64,000 bases of DNA from Nocardioides sp. LHD-245. Lineage in GTDB: Bacteria > Actinomycetota > Actinomycetes > Propionibacteriales > Nocardioidaceae. The notes below the pieces were generated by a model. It was not told where the DNA came from. It did no database searches and worked only from the letters and a program-made list of their open reading frames with translations. The position numbers and the translations under genes are program-made. Shown piece by piece: positions 24,016 to 32,657 of the stretch; the stretch's first letter is position 1; the number at the start of each line of letters is the position of its first letter. The DNA lies in the NCBI RefSeq assembly GCF_030929495.1, contig NZ_JAVFWN010000004.1, positions 1 to 64,000 on the forward strand, written 5' to 3'.

Positions 24016-25679
24016 GCATCCGTCACTACCGCGACCTCCAGCCCACCTTCGCCGACCGCGCCCAGTGGGCGCTGCCGACCGTGCTGCGTCATCATGCCGC
24101 CGAGCGCCCCGATGCGGTCTGGCTCGACTGTCCCGAGGAGGGGCGCACCTGGACCTTCGCCGAGACGCTGGCGGCCGCCGAGCGCGTGGGCCGGAGCCTC
24201 CTCGCCGCGGGCGCCGAGCCGGGCGACCGGGTGGTCCTGGTCGCGCAGAACTCCTCGCAGTTCGTCCGGACCTGGGTCGGCACCGCGGTGGCCGGGTTGG
24301 TGGAGGTGCCGGTCAACACCGCCTACGAGCACGACTTCCTCGCCCACCAGGTGAGCACCGTCGAAGCCACGCTCGCCGTCGTCGACGACGTCTACGCCGC
24401 CCGCTTCGTCGCTATCGCCGAGGCGGCCAAGTCCATCCGCAAGTTCTGGGTCATCGACACCGGCGCCCGCGACGAGGCGCTCGAGACACTGCGCGCGGCC
24501 GGCTGGGACGCTGCGCCGTTCGAGGAGCTCGACGAGGACGCCGGCGCGCCCGGAGTCGTCGACGGCGCGATCGCGCTGCCCGACGTACGCCCGCAGGACC
24601 TGGCCTCGGTGCTCTTCACCTCGGGGACCACCGGGCCCAGCAAGGGCGTGGCGATGCCGCACGCGCAGATGTACTTCTTCGCCGACGAGTGCGTCTCGCT
24701 GGTCCGGCTCACCGCCGACGACGCCTGGATGTCGGTCACGCCGCTCTTCCACGGCAACGCCCAGTTCATGGCGGCCTACCCGACACTCGTGGCGGGCGCC
24801 CGCTTCGTCACCCGCAGTCGGTTCTCCGCGAGCCGCTGGGTCGACCAGCTCCGCGAGAGCCGGGTCACCGTCACCAACTTCATCGGCGTGATGATGGACT
24901 TCATCTGGAAGCAGGACCGGCGCGAGGACGACGCCGACAACCCGCTGCGTGTGGTGTTCGCCGCGCCGACCGCCGCCACGCTGGTGGGTCCGATGAGGGA
25001 GCGCTACGGCATCGAGGCCTTCGTGGAGGTCTTCGGCCTGACGGAGACCTCCGCGCCGATCATCTCGCCGTACGGCGAGGACCGCCCCGCCGGGGCCGCC
25101 GGTCTCGCGGCGGACGAGTGGTTCGACGTCCGGCTGGTGGACCCGGACACCGACGAGGAGGTCGCCATCGGGGAGATCGGCGAGCTGGTCGTGCGACCGA
25201 AGGTGCCGTTCATCTGCTCGATGGGCTACTTCAACATGCCGGACAAGACCGTCGAGGCGTGGCGCAACCTGTGGTTCCACACGGGGGACGCGCTGCGCCG
25301 AGACGAGAACGGCTGGTTCTACTTCGTGGACCGGTTCAAGGACGCCCTGCGCCGCAGGGGCGAGAACATCAGCTCCTACGAGATCGAGACGTCGATCCTC
25401 GCGCATCCCGCGGTCGTCGAATGCGCGGTGATCGCGGTGCCGGCCTCCAGCGAGGCCGGGGAGGACGAGGTGATGGCCTACGTCATCACCGGCGGCGACG
25501 CGTCGCCGCCCACCGCCGAGGAGCTGTGGGCCCACTGCGACGTCCGGATCCCGTCCTTCGCCGTGCCCCGCTTCCTCCGCTTCGTCGACGAGCTGCCGAA
25601 GACGCCCTCGCAGCGGGTCCAGAAGGCGAAGCTGCGCGCCCTCGGCGTCACCCCGGACACCCACGACCGGGAGGGCTGA
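24012..25679 (+). CDS. AMP-forming acyl-CoA ligase
   Basis: A 555-residue ANL-superfamily enzyme that activates a carboxylic acid through an acyl-adenylate. Motifs are the P-loop 'FTSGTTGPSKG', 'EVFGLTETSAP' (A5), 'FHTGD' (A7) and a C-terminal 'RFKDALRRRGENISSYEIE' hinge. The end 'TPSQRVQKAKLR' replaces the usual 'PKTxSGKIxK', with Lys retained. It resembles crotonobetaine/carnitine-CoA ligases. GTG 24012 overlaps the crotonase stop by 4 bases. Substrate unknown, probably the ring acid degraded by this operon. Confidence 0.9.
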   Translation: MSIRHYRDLQPTFADRAQWALPTVLRHHAAERPDAVWLDCPEEGRTWTFAETLAAAERVGRSLLAAGAEPGDRVVLVAQNSSQFVRTWVGTAVAGLVEVPVNTAYEHDFLAHQVSTVEATLAVVDDVYAARFVAIAEAAKSIRKFWVIDTGARDEALETLRAAGWDAAPFEELDEDAGAPGVVDGAIALPDVRPQDLASVLFTSGTTGPSKGVAMPHAQMYFFADECVSLVRLTADDAWMSVTPLFHGNAQFMAAYPTLVAGARFVTRSRFSASRWVDQLRESRVTVTNFIGVMMDFIWKQDRREDDADNPLRVVFAAPTAATLVGPMRERYGIEAFVEVFGLTETSAPIISPYGEDRPAGAAGLAADEWFDVRLVDPDTDEEVAIGEIGELVVRPKVPFICSMGYFNMPDKTVEAWRNLWFHTGDALRRDENGWFYFVDRFKDALRRRGENISSYEIETSILAHPAVVECAVIAVPASSEAGEDEVMAYVITGGDASPPTAEELWAHCDVRIPSFAVPRFLRFVDELPKTPSQRVQKAKLRALGVTPDTHDREG

Positions 25680-25682
25680 GCC

Positions 25683-26576
25683 GTGCACCCCTACCGAACC
25701 GTCCTCTTCGTCCCCGCGCACAAGCCGGAGTGGGCTGTGAAGGCACTGGCCTCGGGCGCGGACTGCGTGGTCCTCGACCTCGAGGACTCGGTGCCCCACG
25801 ACCTCAAGCACGAGGCCCGTGCGACGGTGCGCGAGACCCTGCCGAAGCTGCGCGCCGAGCGGCCGGAGGTCGGCCTGTTCGTGCGACCCAACGCCCTCGC
25901 CACCCGGCTCGCCGGCGCCGACCTGGAGGCCGTCGTGTGTCCGGAGCTCGACGGGATCTTCGCCCCGAAGATCAAGGACGCGACCGACGTGCTGCGCTGG
26001 GAGACGCTCATCGACTGGTTCGAGGCGCGCAACGGCGCCGAGGGCCTGGAGATGATCGTGCCGGTCGAGATGGTCGACGCGATCACCAACTGCTTCGAGA
26101 TCGCCGCGGCCTCGCCACGGGTCGGCGCGATGATCGGACCGACCTCCGAGCACGCCGACATCGCCCGCGCCGTCGGCTTCCGCCAGTCCCCCGAGGGCTC
26201 GGAGACGTTGTACCTGCGCAGCCGGATCCTGCTCGCCTGCCGACAGTACGGTCTGCACCCCCTGACCGCCCTGTGGGAGGACCTCGCCGACCTCGACGGC
26301 CTGCACCGCTTCGCCGACTACGGCTTCCAGCTGGGCTTCCGCGGGATGATCGCGATCCACCCCAGCCACGTGCCGGTGATCAACGAGGTGTTCACGCCCT
26401 CGGACGAGGAGGTCGCCTACTACGAGGACCTCGTCGCCACCGTCGACGCGGCGGTCGCGCGGGGCGAGGGTGCGATCCGCTTCCGCGGCCAGCATGTGGA
26501 CCTCGCGCACGCCGACAAGGCCCGTGACTGGCTCGAGCACGCCCGGCTGGTGCGCGGGGGGACGCCTGCCCGATGA
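25683..26576 (+). CDS. HpcH/HpaI-CitE family lyase (malyl-CoA/citryl-CoA lyase-like)
   Basis: A 297-residue TIM-barrel protein of the CitE group. 'LDLEDSVP' carries the metal-binding acidic residues, 'FVRPNAL' the substrate arginine and 'PKIKDA' the lysine; 'VEMVDAI' follows. Family members cleave or form C-C bonds in 3-hydroxyacyl-CoAs, such as malyl-CoA, methylmalyl-CoA or citramalyl-CoA, or act as thioesterases on them. GTG 25683 starts 3 bases after the ligase stop. The MaoC protein at 30137 could supply a hydroxyacyl-CoA. Confidence 0.83.
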   Translation: MHPYRTVLFVPAHKPEWAVKALASGADCVVLDLEDSVPHDLKHEARATVRETLPKLRAERPEVGLFVRPNALATRLAGADLEAVVCPELDGIFAPKIKDATDVLRWETLIDWFEARNGAEGLEMIVPVEMVDAITNCFEIAAASPRVGAMIGPTSEHADIARAVGFRQSPEGSETLYLRSRILLACRQYGLHPLTALWEDLADLDGLHRFADYGFQLGFRGMIAIHPSHVPVINEVFTPSDEEVAYYEDLVATVDAAVARGEGAIRFRGQHVDLAHADKARDWLEHARLVRGGTPAR

Positions 26577-27622
26577 GGGCGTTCGTCCTGGACCGGGACG
26601 GCTGGCGGCTCACGGACGTACCTGACCCCCGCCCCGCGCCGGGGCAGGTCGTGGTCCGTACGACGGCCGCAGGGCTGTGCCACTCCGACCTGACCCTGGC
26701 GAGCAGGTCGGCCGACGAGCAGCGATTCGCCCTGCCCGTCGTGCTCGGCCACGAGCTCGCGGGCACGGTGGTCGCCCTCGGCGCCGGCGTGACCGACGGC
26801 GGGGACATCGCGATCGGCAGTGCCGTGGTGGGCTACGGTCCCCGCGGCTGCGGTCGCTGCGCCGCCTGCGCGACGGGCGCGGAGAACTACTGCCGTGCGC
26901 CCGGCTCGCGGCTGCCGCCGGGACTCGGGGCGGACGGAGCCCTGGCCGAGCTCGTCGCCGTCGACCTGGACCATCTCCTCCTCGCGACGGGCGTCCCGCC
27001 CGCGCAGGGCGCGGCGCTGACCGATGCCGGCCTGACCGCCCTGCACGCCCTCGGCCGTGCCCTCACCGCGGTCGGCCTGCCGCCCGACGAGGTCACCGTC
27101 GTGGTCCTGGGGATCGGCGGGCTGGGCCATGTCGCGGTCCAGCTCGCCCGACGCGCCGGCGCGTCCGTGATCGCGGTCGACCGGCTGCCCGCCAAGCGCC
27201 GACTGGCCGAGCGGCTCGGGGCGGACCACGCGCTGCCGGCCGACGCGGACCTCCCCGGCGCCGTGCGCGAGCTCACCTCCGGACGCGGTGCCGACGTGGT
27301 GCTCGACCTGGTCGGCTCCGGACCGAGCCTGGCCCAGGCGGCGGACCTGGTCGGCGTCAACGGCGTGATCTCCGTCGTCGGTGTGGGCAGTGGCCGTCTC
27401 GAGGTCGGCATGCACGCGCTGCCGCTCGGCGTCCGCACGGACCTGCCGTACTGGGGCACGCGGCCCGAGCTGGCCCGGCTGCTGGAGCTGGCGGCCGCCG
27501 GCGAGGTCCGCGTCGAGGTCGAGGAGGTCGCGCTGGACGAGGTCGAGACGGCCTACGCGCGCCTCGCCGCCGGCGCGGTGCTGGGGCGCGCGGTCGCGGT
27601 CCCCGGCGCCGGAATTGCTTGA
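26573..27622 (+). CDS. Zinc-dependent alcohol dehydrogenase
   Basis: A 349-residue medium-chain dehydrogenase with catalytic-zinc residues in 'GLCHSD' and 'GHELAG', a four-Cys structural zinc loop 'CGRCAACATGAENYC' and 'VLGIGGLGHVAVQ' for NAD. It overlaps the lyase gene by 4 bases (ATGA). In some alicyclic pathways a zinc dehydrogenase oxidises a hydroxy-ring-carboxyl-CoA to the keto form opened by a BadI-type enzyme. That role would fit here but is inference. Confidence 0.87.
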   Translation: MRAFVLDRDGWRLTDVPDPRPAPGQVVVRTTAAGLCHSDLTLASRSADEQRFALPVVLGHELAGTVVALGAGVTDGGDIAIGSAVVGYGPRGCGRCAACATGAENYCRAPGSRLPPGLGADGALAELVAVDLDHLLLATGVPPAQGAALTDAGLTALHALGRALTAVGLPPDEVTVVVLGIGGLGHVAVQLARRAGASVIAVDRLPAKRRLAERLGADHALPADADLPGAVRELTSGRGADVVLDLVGSGPSLAQAADLVGVNGVISVVGVGSGRLEVGMHALPLGVRTDLPYWGTRPELARLLELAAAGEVRVEVEEVALDEVETAYARLAAGAVLGRAVAVPGAGIA

Positions 27623-27684
27623 CCGGTGACCGAAATCACTGATAAGGATTATATCGATCATCAGCGCTAGGAAAGGTGCCGCCC
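27623..27684 (+). promoter_or_regulatory. Promoter/operator region of the second TRAP binding protein operon
   Basis: GTGACC (27626-27631) and TATATC (27650-27655) are spaced 18 bases and could be -35/-10. CTGAT (27639-27643) and ATCAG (27660-27664) form inverted half-sites around the -10, suggesting a repressor site. The SD AGGAAAGG precedes ATG 27685 by 8 bases. Confidence 0.4.
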
Positions 27685-28974
27685 ATGTCCACAGGTCTGA
27701 CGAGAGGGCGGCGCCGCGGCGTCGTCCTGGCCGCTCTCACGACGGCGGTGCTCGCCCTGGCGGCCTGCTCGGGATCGTCGGCGACCGAGGAGACCAACGC
27801 GGGCGGTGAGAGCATCGAGTACGGCGCCGACCGGGCGGCGTACGTCGAGGCACTCGCCGACATGGAGCCGGTGACCCTGGCCATGCAGTCCACCGGTCCC
27901 AAGGGCTCGGCGACCGGACGGCGCTTCGAGGACTACGCCTCCGTCGTCGAGGAGTGGTCGGGCGGCAAGATCTCCTTCGACCTCACCTACTCCAACGGCA
28001 TGGCGCCGCCCGACGAGGTGCACCTCGCCCTCGCGGACGGCCGGCTGGACGTCGGATCGGTCATGCCCGCCCTCATCCCGGACGAGCTGCCGGCCGCCAA
28101 CGTGCTGGGCGACCTCAGCCACCTGGGTCGACAGACTCCCGTGGACTGGATGCTCCAGTGGCACGGGATCATGCTCGACATCGCCGCTGCGGCCGACGAC
28201 GTCGACCGCGAGTACGAGGAGCACGGCATGAAGCTGCTGCTGCCGGCCTTCGGATCGGGCGCCTACATGCCCTACTGCACCGACCCCGGCGCCTCCGCCG
28301 ATGCGCTCGACGGTCGCGGCATCGCGAGCCAGAGCAAGGTGCAGAACCGGGAGGCCGATGCGCTGGGCCTCGCGCCGACGTCGATCAGCTACGCCGAGAT
28401 GTTCGAGGGCCTGCAGCGTGGTGTCATCGACTGCGCCTTCAGCACGGTCACGGGTGCCGCGCTGGGCGGGTTCATCCCGGCGGCGCCGCATGTGGCCTAC
28501 GCCGAGGACGAGGGGTTCAACTCGCCGGCCGGCACGATCGCGATCAGCCTGGCCCGCTGGAACGAGCTGCCGCTGGCGGCCCAGCAGCTCATGTTCGACC
28601 GGCTCGACGTGCTCCTGCAGGCCAACTTCGAGGGTGCCTGGGAGAACACCGCCGCGGCCGTCCAGGCGGTCCTCGACGCCGGCGGCGAGCTGGCTGCCTT
28701 CGACGACGATGCCGTGGCCCGGCTGGCCGCCGTCCACTCCACCGTGGAGGAGGAGGTCGCCGGCAGCGACGCGGTCAGCGACGGCCGGGCACTGGTCGAC
28801 GTCGCCACGCAGGCCGAGGAGGAGTGGGCGAACCGGATCGACGAGCTCGGCATCGACGGCGTCGGCACGTCCTACGAGGACTTCCCCGCGTGGTACGCGC
28901 GGGGAGTGCCGGACCTGCAGCCGTACTTCGACGCCCTGTGGGACGGCGCCATGGGCGAGCGGCGTCCGTCGTGA
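27685..28974 (+). CDS. TRAP substrate-binding lipoprotein (DctP family), no permease beside it
   Basis: A 429-residue paralogue of the protein at 11890-13179, the same length and sharing stretches such as 'EEWSGGKI' and 'EGLQRGVIDC'. The signal peptide ends in lipobox LAAC with lipidated Cys (about residue 31). ATG 27685 is set by AGGAAAGG; an in-frame GTG lies 9 bases upstream. No DctQ/DctM genes follow, and the next gene (GTGA overlap) is an acyl-CoA dehydrogenase. It may feed the single permease pair at 13246-15347 or act as a sensor-type binding protein. Confidence 0.88.
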   Translation: MSTGLTRGRRRGVVLAALTTAVLALAACSGSSATEETNAGGESIEYGADRAAYVEALADMEPVTLAMQSTGPKGSATGRRFEDYASVVEEWSGGKISFDLTYSNGMAPPDEVHLALADGRLDVGSVMPALIPDELPAANVLGDLSHLGRQTPVDWMLQWHGIMLDIAAAADDVDREYEEHGMKLLLPAFGSGAYMPYCTDPGASADALDGRGIASQSKVQNREADALGLAPTSISYAEMFEGLQRGVIDCAFSTVTGAALGGFIPAAPHVAYAEDEGFNSPAGTIAISLARWNELPLAAQQLMFDRLDVLLQANFEGAWENTAAAVQAVLDAGGELAAFDDDAVARLAAVHSTVEEEVAGSDAVSDGRALVDVATQAEEEWANRIDELGIDGVGTSYEDFPAWYARGVPDLQPYFDALWDGAMGERRPS

Positions 28975-30137
28975 ACTTCGACGTCGACCCGGTCCACGAC
29001 GACATCCGGCAGGGGATGCGCGACCTGTGCGCGAGGTTCCCCGACGAGTACTGGGCCGCCAGGGACGAGCTGCACGAGTTTCCCTGGGACTTCTACCGCG
29101 CCGTCACGGACGCCGGGTGGCTGGGCCTGACCATCCCCGAGGAGTACGGCGGCGGCGGGCTCGGCGTCACCGAGGCCGCGATCGTGGAGCGCGAGATCTC
29201 CGCGTCCGGCGCCGGGATGGGCGGGTGCAGCTCGGTCCACATCGGGATCTTCGGCTTCGAGCCGATCCTGCGCCACGGCAGTGAGGACCTGAAGCAGCGC
29301 TTCCTGCCACGGGTGCCGAAGGGCGACCTGCAGATCTCGTTCGCGGTCACCGAGCCCGATGCCGGCACGGACACGACCAACCTGTCCACCTTCGCCCGCA
29401 AGGTCGACGGCGGGTGGCTGGTGTCGGGCAAGAAGGTCTGGATCTCCAACGCCCAGCAGGCCGAGCGGATGCTGCTCCTGGCGCGGACCACGCCCAAGGA
29501 CCAGTGTGCTCGTCGGACCGACGGGCTGACGGTCTTCTTCGCGCCGGTCGACCGGGACCGCGTGACGATCCGGCCGATCCCCAAGATGGGCCGCAACTCC
29601 GTCGACAGCAACGAGCTGTTCATCGACGACCTCTTCGTCGCCGACGAGGACGTCGTCGGCGAGGTCGGCCGGGGCTTCGAGGTGATCCTCACCGGCCTCA
29701 ACGCCGAGCGGGTGGTCGCCGCCAACGCGATGGTCGGGATCGGAGAGGCGGCGCTGCGCCGCGGCGTGCGGTATGCCCAGGACCGGGTGGTCTTCGGCCG
29801 CCCGATCGGTCAGAACCAGGGCCTGTCGTTCCAGCTCGCGGAGGCCAAGATCCGGCTCGAGGCCGCCGACGCGGTGCTGCAGAAGGCGACCTGGCTGGTC
29901 GACCGGCAGCGGCCCTGCGGCGCGGAGGCCAACTACGCCAAGTGGCTGTGCGCCGAGGCGGGCTTCTACGCCGCCGACGTGGCGCTGCAGGTGCACGGCG
30001 GCATGGGCTACAGCAAGGAGTTCCACGTCGAGCGGTACTTCCGCGAGGCCCGGCTGATGCGGATCGCCCCGATCAGCCAGGAGATGGTGCTCAACTACGT
30101 CGCCGAGCACGTGCTCGGCCTGCCGAGGAGCTACTGA
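28971..30137 (+). CDS. Acyl-CoA dehydrogenase family flavoprotein
   Basis: A 388-residue FAD protein with family features 'FAVTEPDAGTD' and 'WISNAQQAERMLLLAR' and the C-terminal 'QVHGGMGYSKEFHVERYFR'. At the place where many family members have Tyr-Glu-Gly-Thr it reads 'RIAPISQEM', so the usual C-terminal Glu is absent. A Glu in 'LNAERV' matches the alternative base of isovaleryl-CoA dehydrogenase-type enzymes. It should introduce a double bond into a bulky or branched acyl-CoA. GTG 28971 overlaps the TRAP gene stop. Confidence 0.87.
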   Translation: MNFDVDPVHDDIRQGMRDLCARFPDEYWAARDELHEFPWDFYRAVTDAGWLGLTIPEEYGGGGLGVTEAAIVEREISASGAGMGGCSSVHIGIFGFEPILRHGSEDLKQRFLPRVPKGDLQISFAVTEPDAGTDTTNLSTFARKVDGGWLVSGKKVWISNAQQAERMLLLARTTPKDQCARRTDGLTVFFAPVDRDRVTIRPIPKMGRNSVDSNELFIDDLFVADEDVVGEVGRGFEVILTGLNAERVVAANAMVGIGEAALRRGVRYAQDRVVFGRPIGQNQGLSFQLAEAKIRLEAADAVLQKATWLVDRQRPCGAEANYAKWLCAEAGFYAADVALQVHGGMGYSKEFHVERYFREARLMRIAPISQEMVLNYVAEHVLGLPRSY

Positions 30138-30610
30138 TGCGCGGCCTGTACTTCGAGGAGTTCGAGATCGGGAAGGTCTACCGGCACGCCTTCCGGCGCA
30201 CGGTGACCGAGATGGACAACGTCCTCTTCACGTCGTTGACCATGAACGTCGCTCCGATCCACCTCGACGCCGAGCATGCGAAGACCACGATCCACGGCCG
30301 TCCGCTGGTCAACAGCCTGTTCACCGTGGCGCTCATCGGGGCGTTCCACGTACCCGAGCTGACGATGGGGACCACGCTGGGCAACCTCGGCTACGAGGAG
30401 ATGCGCTTCCCCGCGCCCGTCTTCCACGGCGACACCCTGCGCGGGGAGACCACTGTCGTCGACAAGCGGGAGTCGGCCAGCCGGGACGACTCGGGGATCG
30501 TGTGGTTCGAGCACCGCGGCTACAACCAGGACGACGTGCTCGTCATGACCTGCAAGCGGGCCGGACTGATGATGCGGCTCCCTGCCGACGGCACGGCGTT
30601 CGGAGAGTGA
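30137..30610 (+). CDS. MaoC-family acyl-CoA hydratase/dehydratase
   Basis: A 157-residue single hot-dog protein. 'TMNVAPIHLDAEHA' is a variant of the 'D/N-x-NP-x-H-x-D' hydratase motif and resembles the mesaconyl-CoA hydratase branch. 'GDTLRGETTV' is the conserved hot-dog strand. Its ATG overlaps the preceding stop (TGATG). With a CitE-type lyase in the same region, a mesaconyl- or methylmalyl-CoA-like step is possible, but the substrate is unknown. Confidence 0.82.
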   Translation: MRGLYFEEFEIGKVYRHAFRRTVTEMDNVLFTSLTMNVAPIHLDAEHAKTTIHGRPLVNSLFTVALIGAFHVPELTMGTTLGNLGYEEMRFPAPVFHGDTLRGETTVVDKRESASRDDSGIVWFEHRGYNQDDVLVMTCKRAGLMMRLPADGTAFGE

Positions 30611-30617
30611 GCGCTTC

Positions 30618-32657
30618 GTGACGGAGCAGCACGAGGGCCGGTACCCGCACGTCTTCACCCCGATCACCATCGGGACGATGCGGCTGCGCAACCGGATCAT
30701 GGTTCCGCCGCACGGCTCCGGGATCGGGAACCTGTGGGGCACCGACGCCGAGGCCGAGACCCACATGGCCTACTGGGAGTCGCGGGCGCTGGACGGCGCG
30801 TCCTGGATCGACGGCGTACGCGGCCGGGTCCGCAACCCCGTGATCCCCGGCTTCGACACGGGCGGCTACGGCGCGGAGACCATCGGCAACTACCGGCAGC
30901 CGAACTACGTCGAGCGGGTCCAGGAGCTGGCCCACCGGCTGCACCGGGCCGGGGTGGTGGTCACCAGCCAGCTCACCGTGATCGGCGGGGTGCCGCAGTC
31001 ACCCGGCCGGGTGCTCAGCTCCCCGCTCACCAACGCCCGGCCGCACGTGATGTCGACCGCCGACGTCGCCGAGTACGTCGAGGAGTACCGGTTCAGCGCC
31101 ACCCGCGCCCGCGAGGCCGGGCTCGACGGCATCGAGCTGCACCTCAACCACGACGACATGCTCGAGTGGTTCCTCTCGCCGCTGACCAACGACCGCACCG
31201 ACCGCTACGGCGGGTCCCTGGAGAACCGGGCCCGCTTCGCGGTCGAGTCGCTGCGGGCCGTCCGCGAGGCGGTGGGCTCGGAGCTGACCGTCGGGGTCCG
31301 GTTCAACCTGCGCGAGGAGATGCCCGAGGGCTACGACGAGGGCGGCGGTGTCGAGGTGGCGCAGCTGCTCGAGGCGACCGGCCTGGTCGACTACCTGCAC
31401 GCGGTGGTCGGCTCGCCCTGGGGCGACCCCAGCTACATCCAGTCCCAGCACTACGACGCCGCGCAGTGGGCCGAGCTGGCCGGACGGGTCCGCAAGGAGG
31501 TCTCGCTGCCGGTGGTCTACGCCGGCCGGGTCAACACCGTCGCGGTGGCCGAGCAGGTGCTGGCCGCCGGCCACGCCGACGTGGTCGGCATCGCGCGGGC
31601 CTACCTCGCCGAGCGCGATCTGCTCGCCAAGGCGCGTGCGGGCCGCGAGGACGAGATCCGCCCGTGCGTGGGCGGCAACGACTGCATCAGCCGGCAGTAC
31701 GCCGAGGGCCTGCCGTTCTCGTGCGCGGTCAACCCGCACGTCAAGACCGAGGCGCAGGGCCGGTGGGGCGAGGGCGACCTCGGCGTCGCCGCGTCGCCGC
31801 GCAAGCTGCTGGTGATCGGTGGCGGACCGGCGGGCCTCGAGCTTGCCGCGCTGGCCGCGGAGAGCGGACACCAGGTGGCGCTCTGGGAGGCCGGTGAGCG
31901 GCTCGGCGGCCAGCTCGCGACCGTCGCCAACGCGCCCACCTTCGACAAGTACGGCGAGTACCTCACCTGGCAGGAGGCGCGGTTGGCCCGGCTCGGGGTG
32001 GACGTGCGTCGGGCGACGACGGCCACCGTGGAGTCGGTGGTCGCGGCGGAGGCCGAGGTCGTCGCGGTCGCCACCGGCGCACGACCGCACCGGCCGGTGC
32101 TGCCGGGAGTCGACCTGCCGCACGTCGTGGACGCCGCGGACGTGCTGGGCGGCACCGCCACCGTGGGCGACCGGGTGCTGATCATCGCGCGCGACGACCA
32201 CCTGCCGCCGCTCACCGTCGCTGACCTGCTCGCCGGCCAGGGCCGCCAGGTCACCCTGGTGTACGGCGCCCAGCAGCCCGGCCAGCAGCTCGGTCGCTAC
32301 ATCCTCGGCGGCGTACTGGCGCGGCTGCACAAGCAGAAGGTGGAGTTCCGCCACCTCGAGGAGGTGCGGGCGATCCACGCCGACGGCGTCGACGTACGAC
32401 ACGTCTACACGTTCGAGTCGCAGCGGCTGTCCGGCTACGACACCGTCGTGCTCGCCTGTGGCGCGGACAGCGACGACACCCTGTTCCAGCAGCTCCAGGG
32501 CAAGGTGCCCGAGCTGCACGTGCTCGGCGACGCGTACGCGCCCCGGCGGCTGTCGTTCGCGACCCGCCAGGCCTACGCGCTCGCCGAGGTGCTGGCCGGC
32601 CACCCCGAGGTGGTCGACGGTCGTTGGTCACCGTCCCCGGTGGAGCGGATCGGATGA
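30618..32657 (+). CDS. 2,4-dienoyl-CoA reductase-like flavoenzyme (OYE domain plus NAD(P)/FAD domain)
   Basis: A 679-residue protein of the NADH:flavin oxidoreductase family. An FMN TIM barrel spans about 1-345 ('NRTDRYGGSLENRARF'). An Fe-S loop follows, and then a pyridine-nucleotide-disulfide domain ('LLVIGGGPAGLELA'). Cluster cysteines are Cys350, Cys356 and Cys369; the fourth expected position (353) is Gly, so the cluster may be altered. It probably reduces an unsaturated acyl-CoA or enone, as BaiCD/BaiH-like relatives do in steroid metabolism. GTG 30618 lies 7 bases after the MaoC stop. Confidence 0.88.
   Translation: MTEQHEGRYPHVFTPITIGTMRLRNRIMVPPHGSGIGNLWGTDAEAETHMAYWESRALDGASWIDGVRGRVRNPVIPGFDTGGYGAETIGNYRQPNYVERVQELAHRLHRAGVVVTSQLTVIGGVPQSPGRVLSSPLTNARPHVMSTADVAEYVEEYRFSATRAREAGLDGIELHLNHDDMLEWFLSPLTNDRTDRYGGSLENRARFAVESLRAVREAVGSELTVGVRFNLREEMPEGYDEGGGVEVAQLLEATGLVDYLHAVVGSPWGDPSYIQSQHYDAAQWAELAGRVRKEVSLPVVYAGRVNTVAVAEQVLAAGHADVVGIARAYLAERDLLAKARAGREDEIRPCVGGNDCISRQYAEGLPFSCAVNPHVKTEAQGRWGEGDLGVAASPRKLLVIGGGPAGLELAALAAESGHQVALWEAGERLGGQLATVANAPTFDKYGEYLTWQEARLARLGVDVRRATTATVESVVAAEAEVVAVATGARPHRPVLPGVDLPHVVDAADVLGGTATVGDRVLIIARDDHLPPLTVADLLAGQGRQVTLVYGAQQPGQQLGRYILGGVLARLHKQKVEFRHLEEVRAIHADGVDVRHVYTFESQRLSGYDTVVLACGADSDDTLFQQLQGKVPELHVLGDAYAPRRLSFATRQAYALAEVLAGHPEVVDGRWSPSPVERIG

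Noticed and set aside
23811..26540. Long minus-strand open frame opposite the ligase and lyase genes
   Set aside because: Same high-GC shadow effect; both plus-strand proteins have complete motifs.
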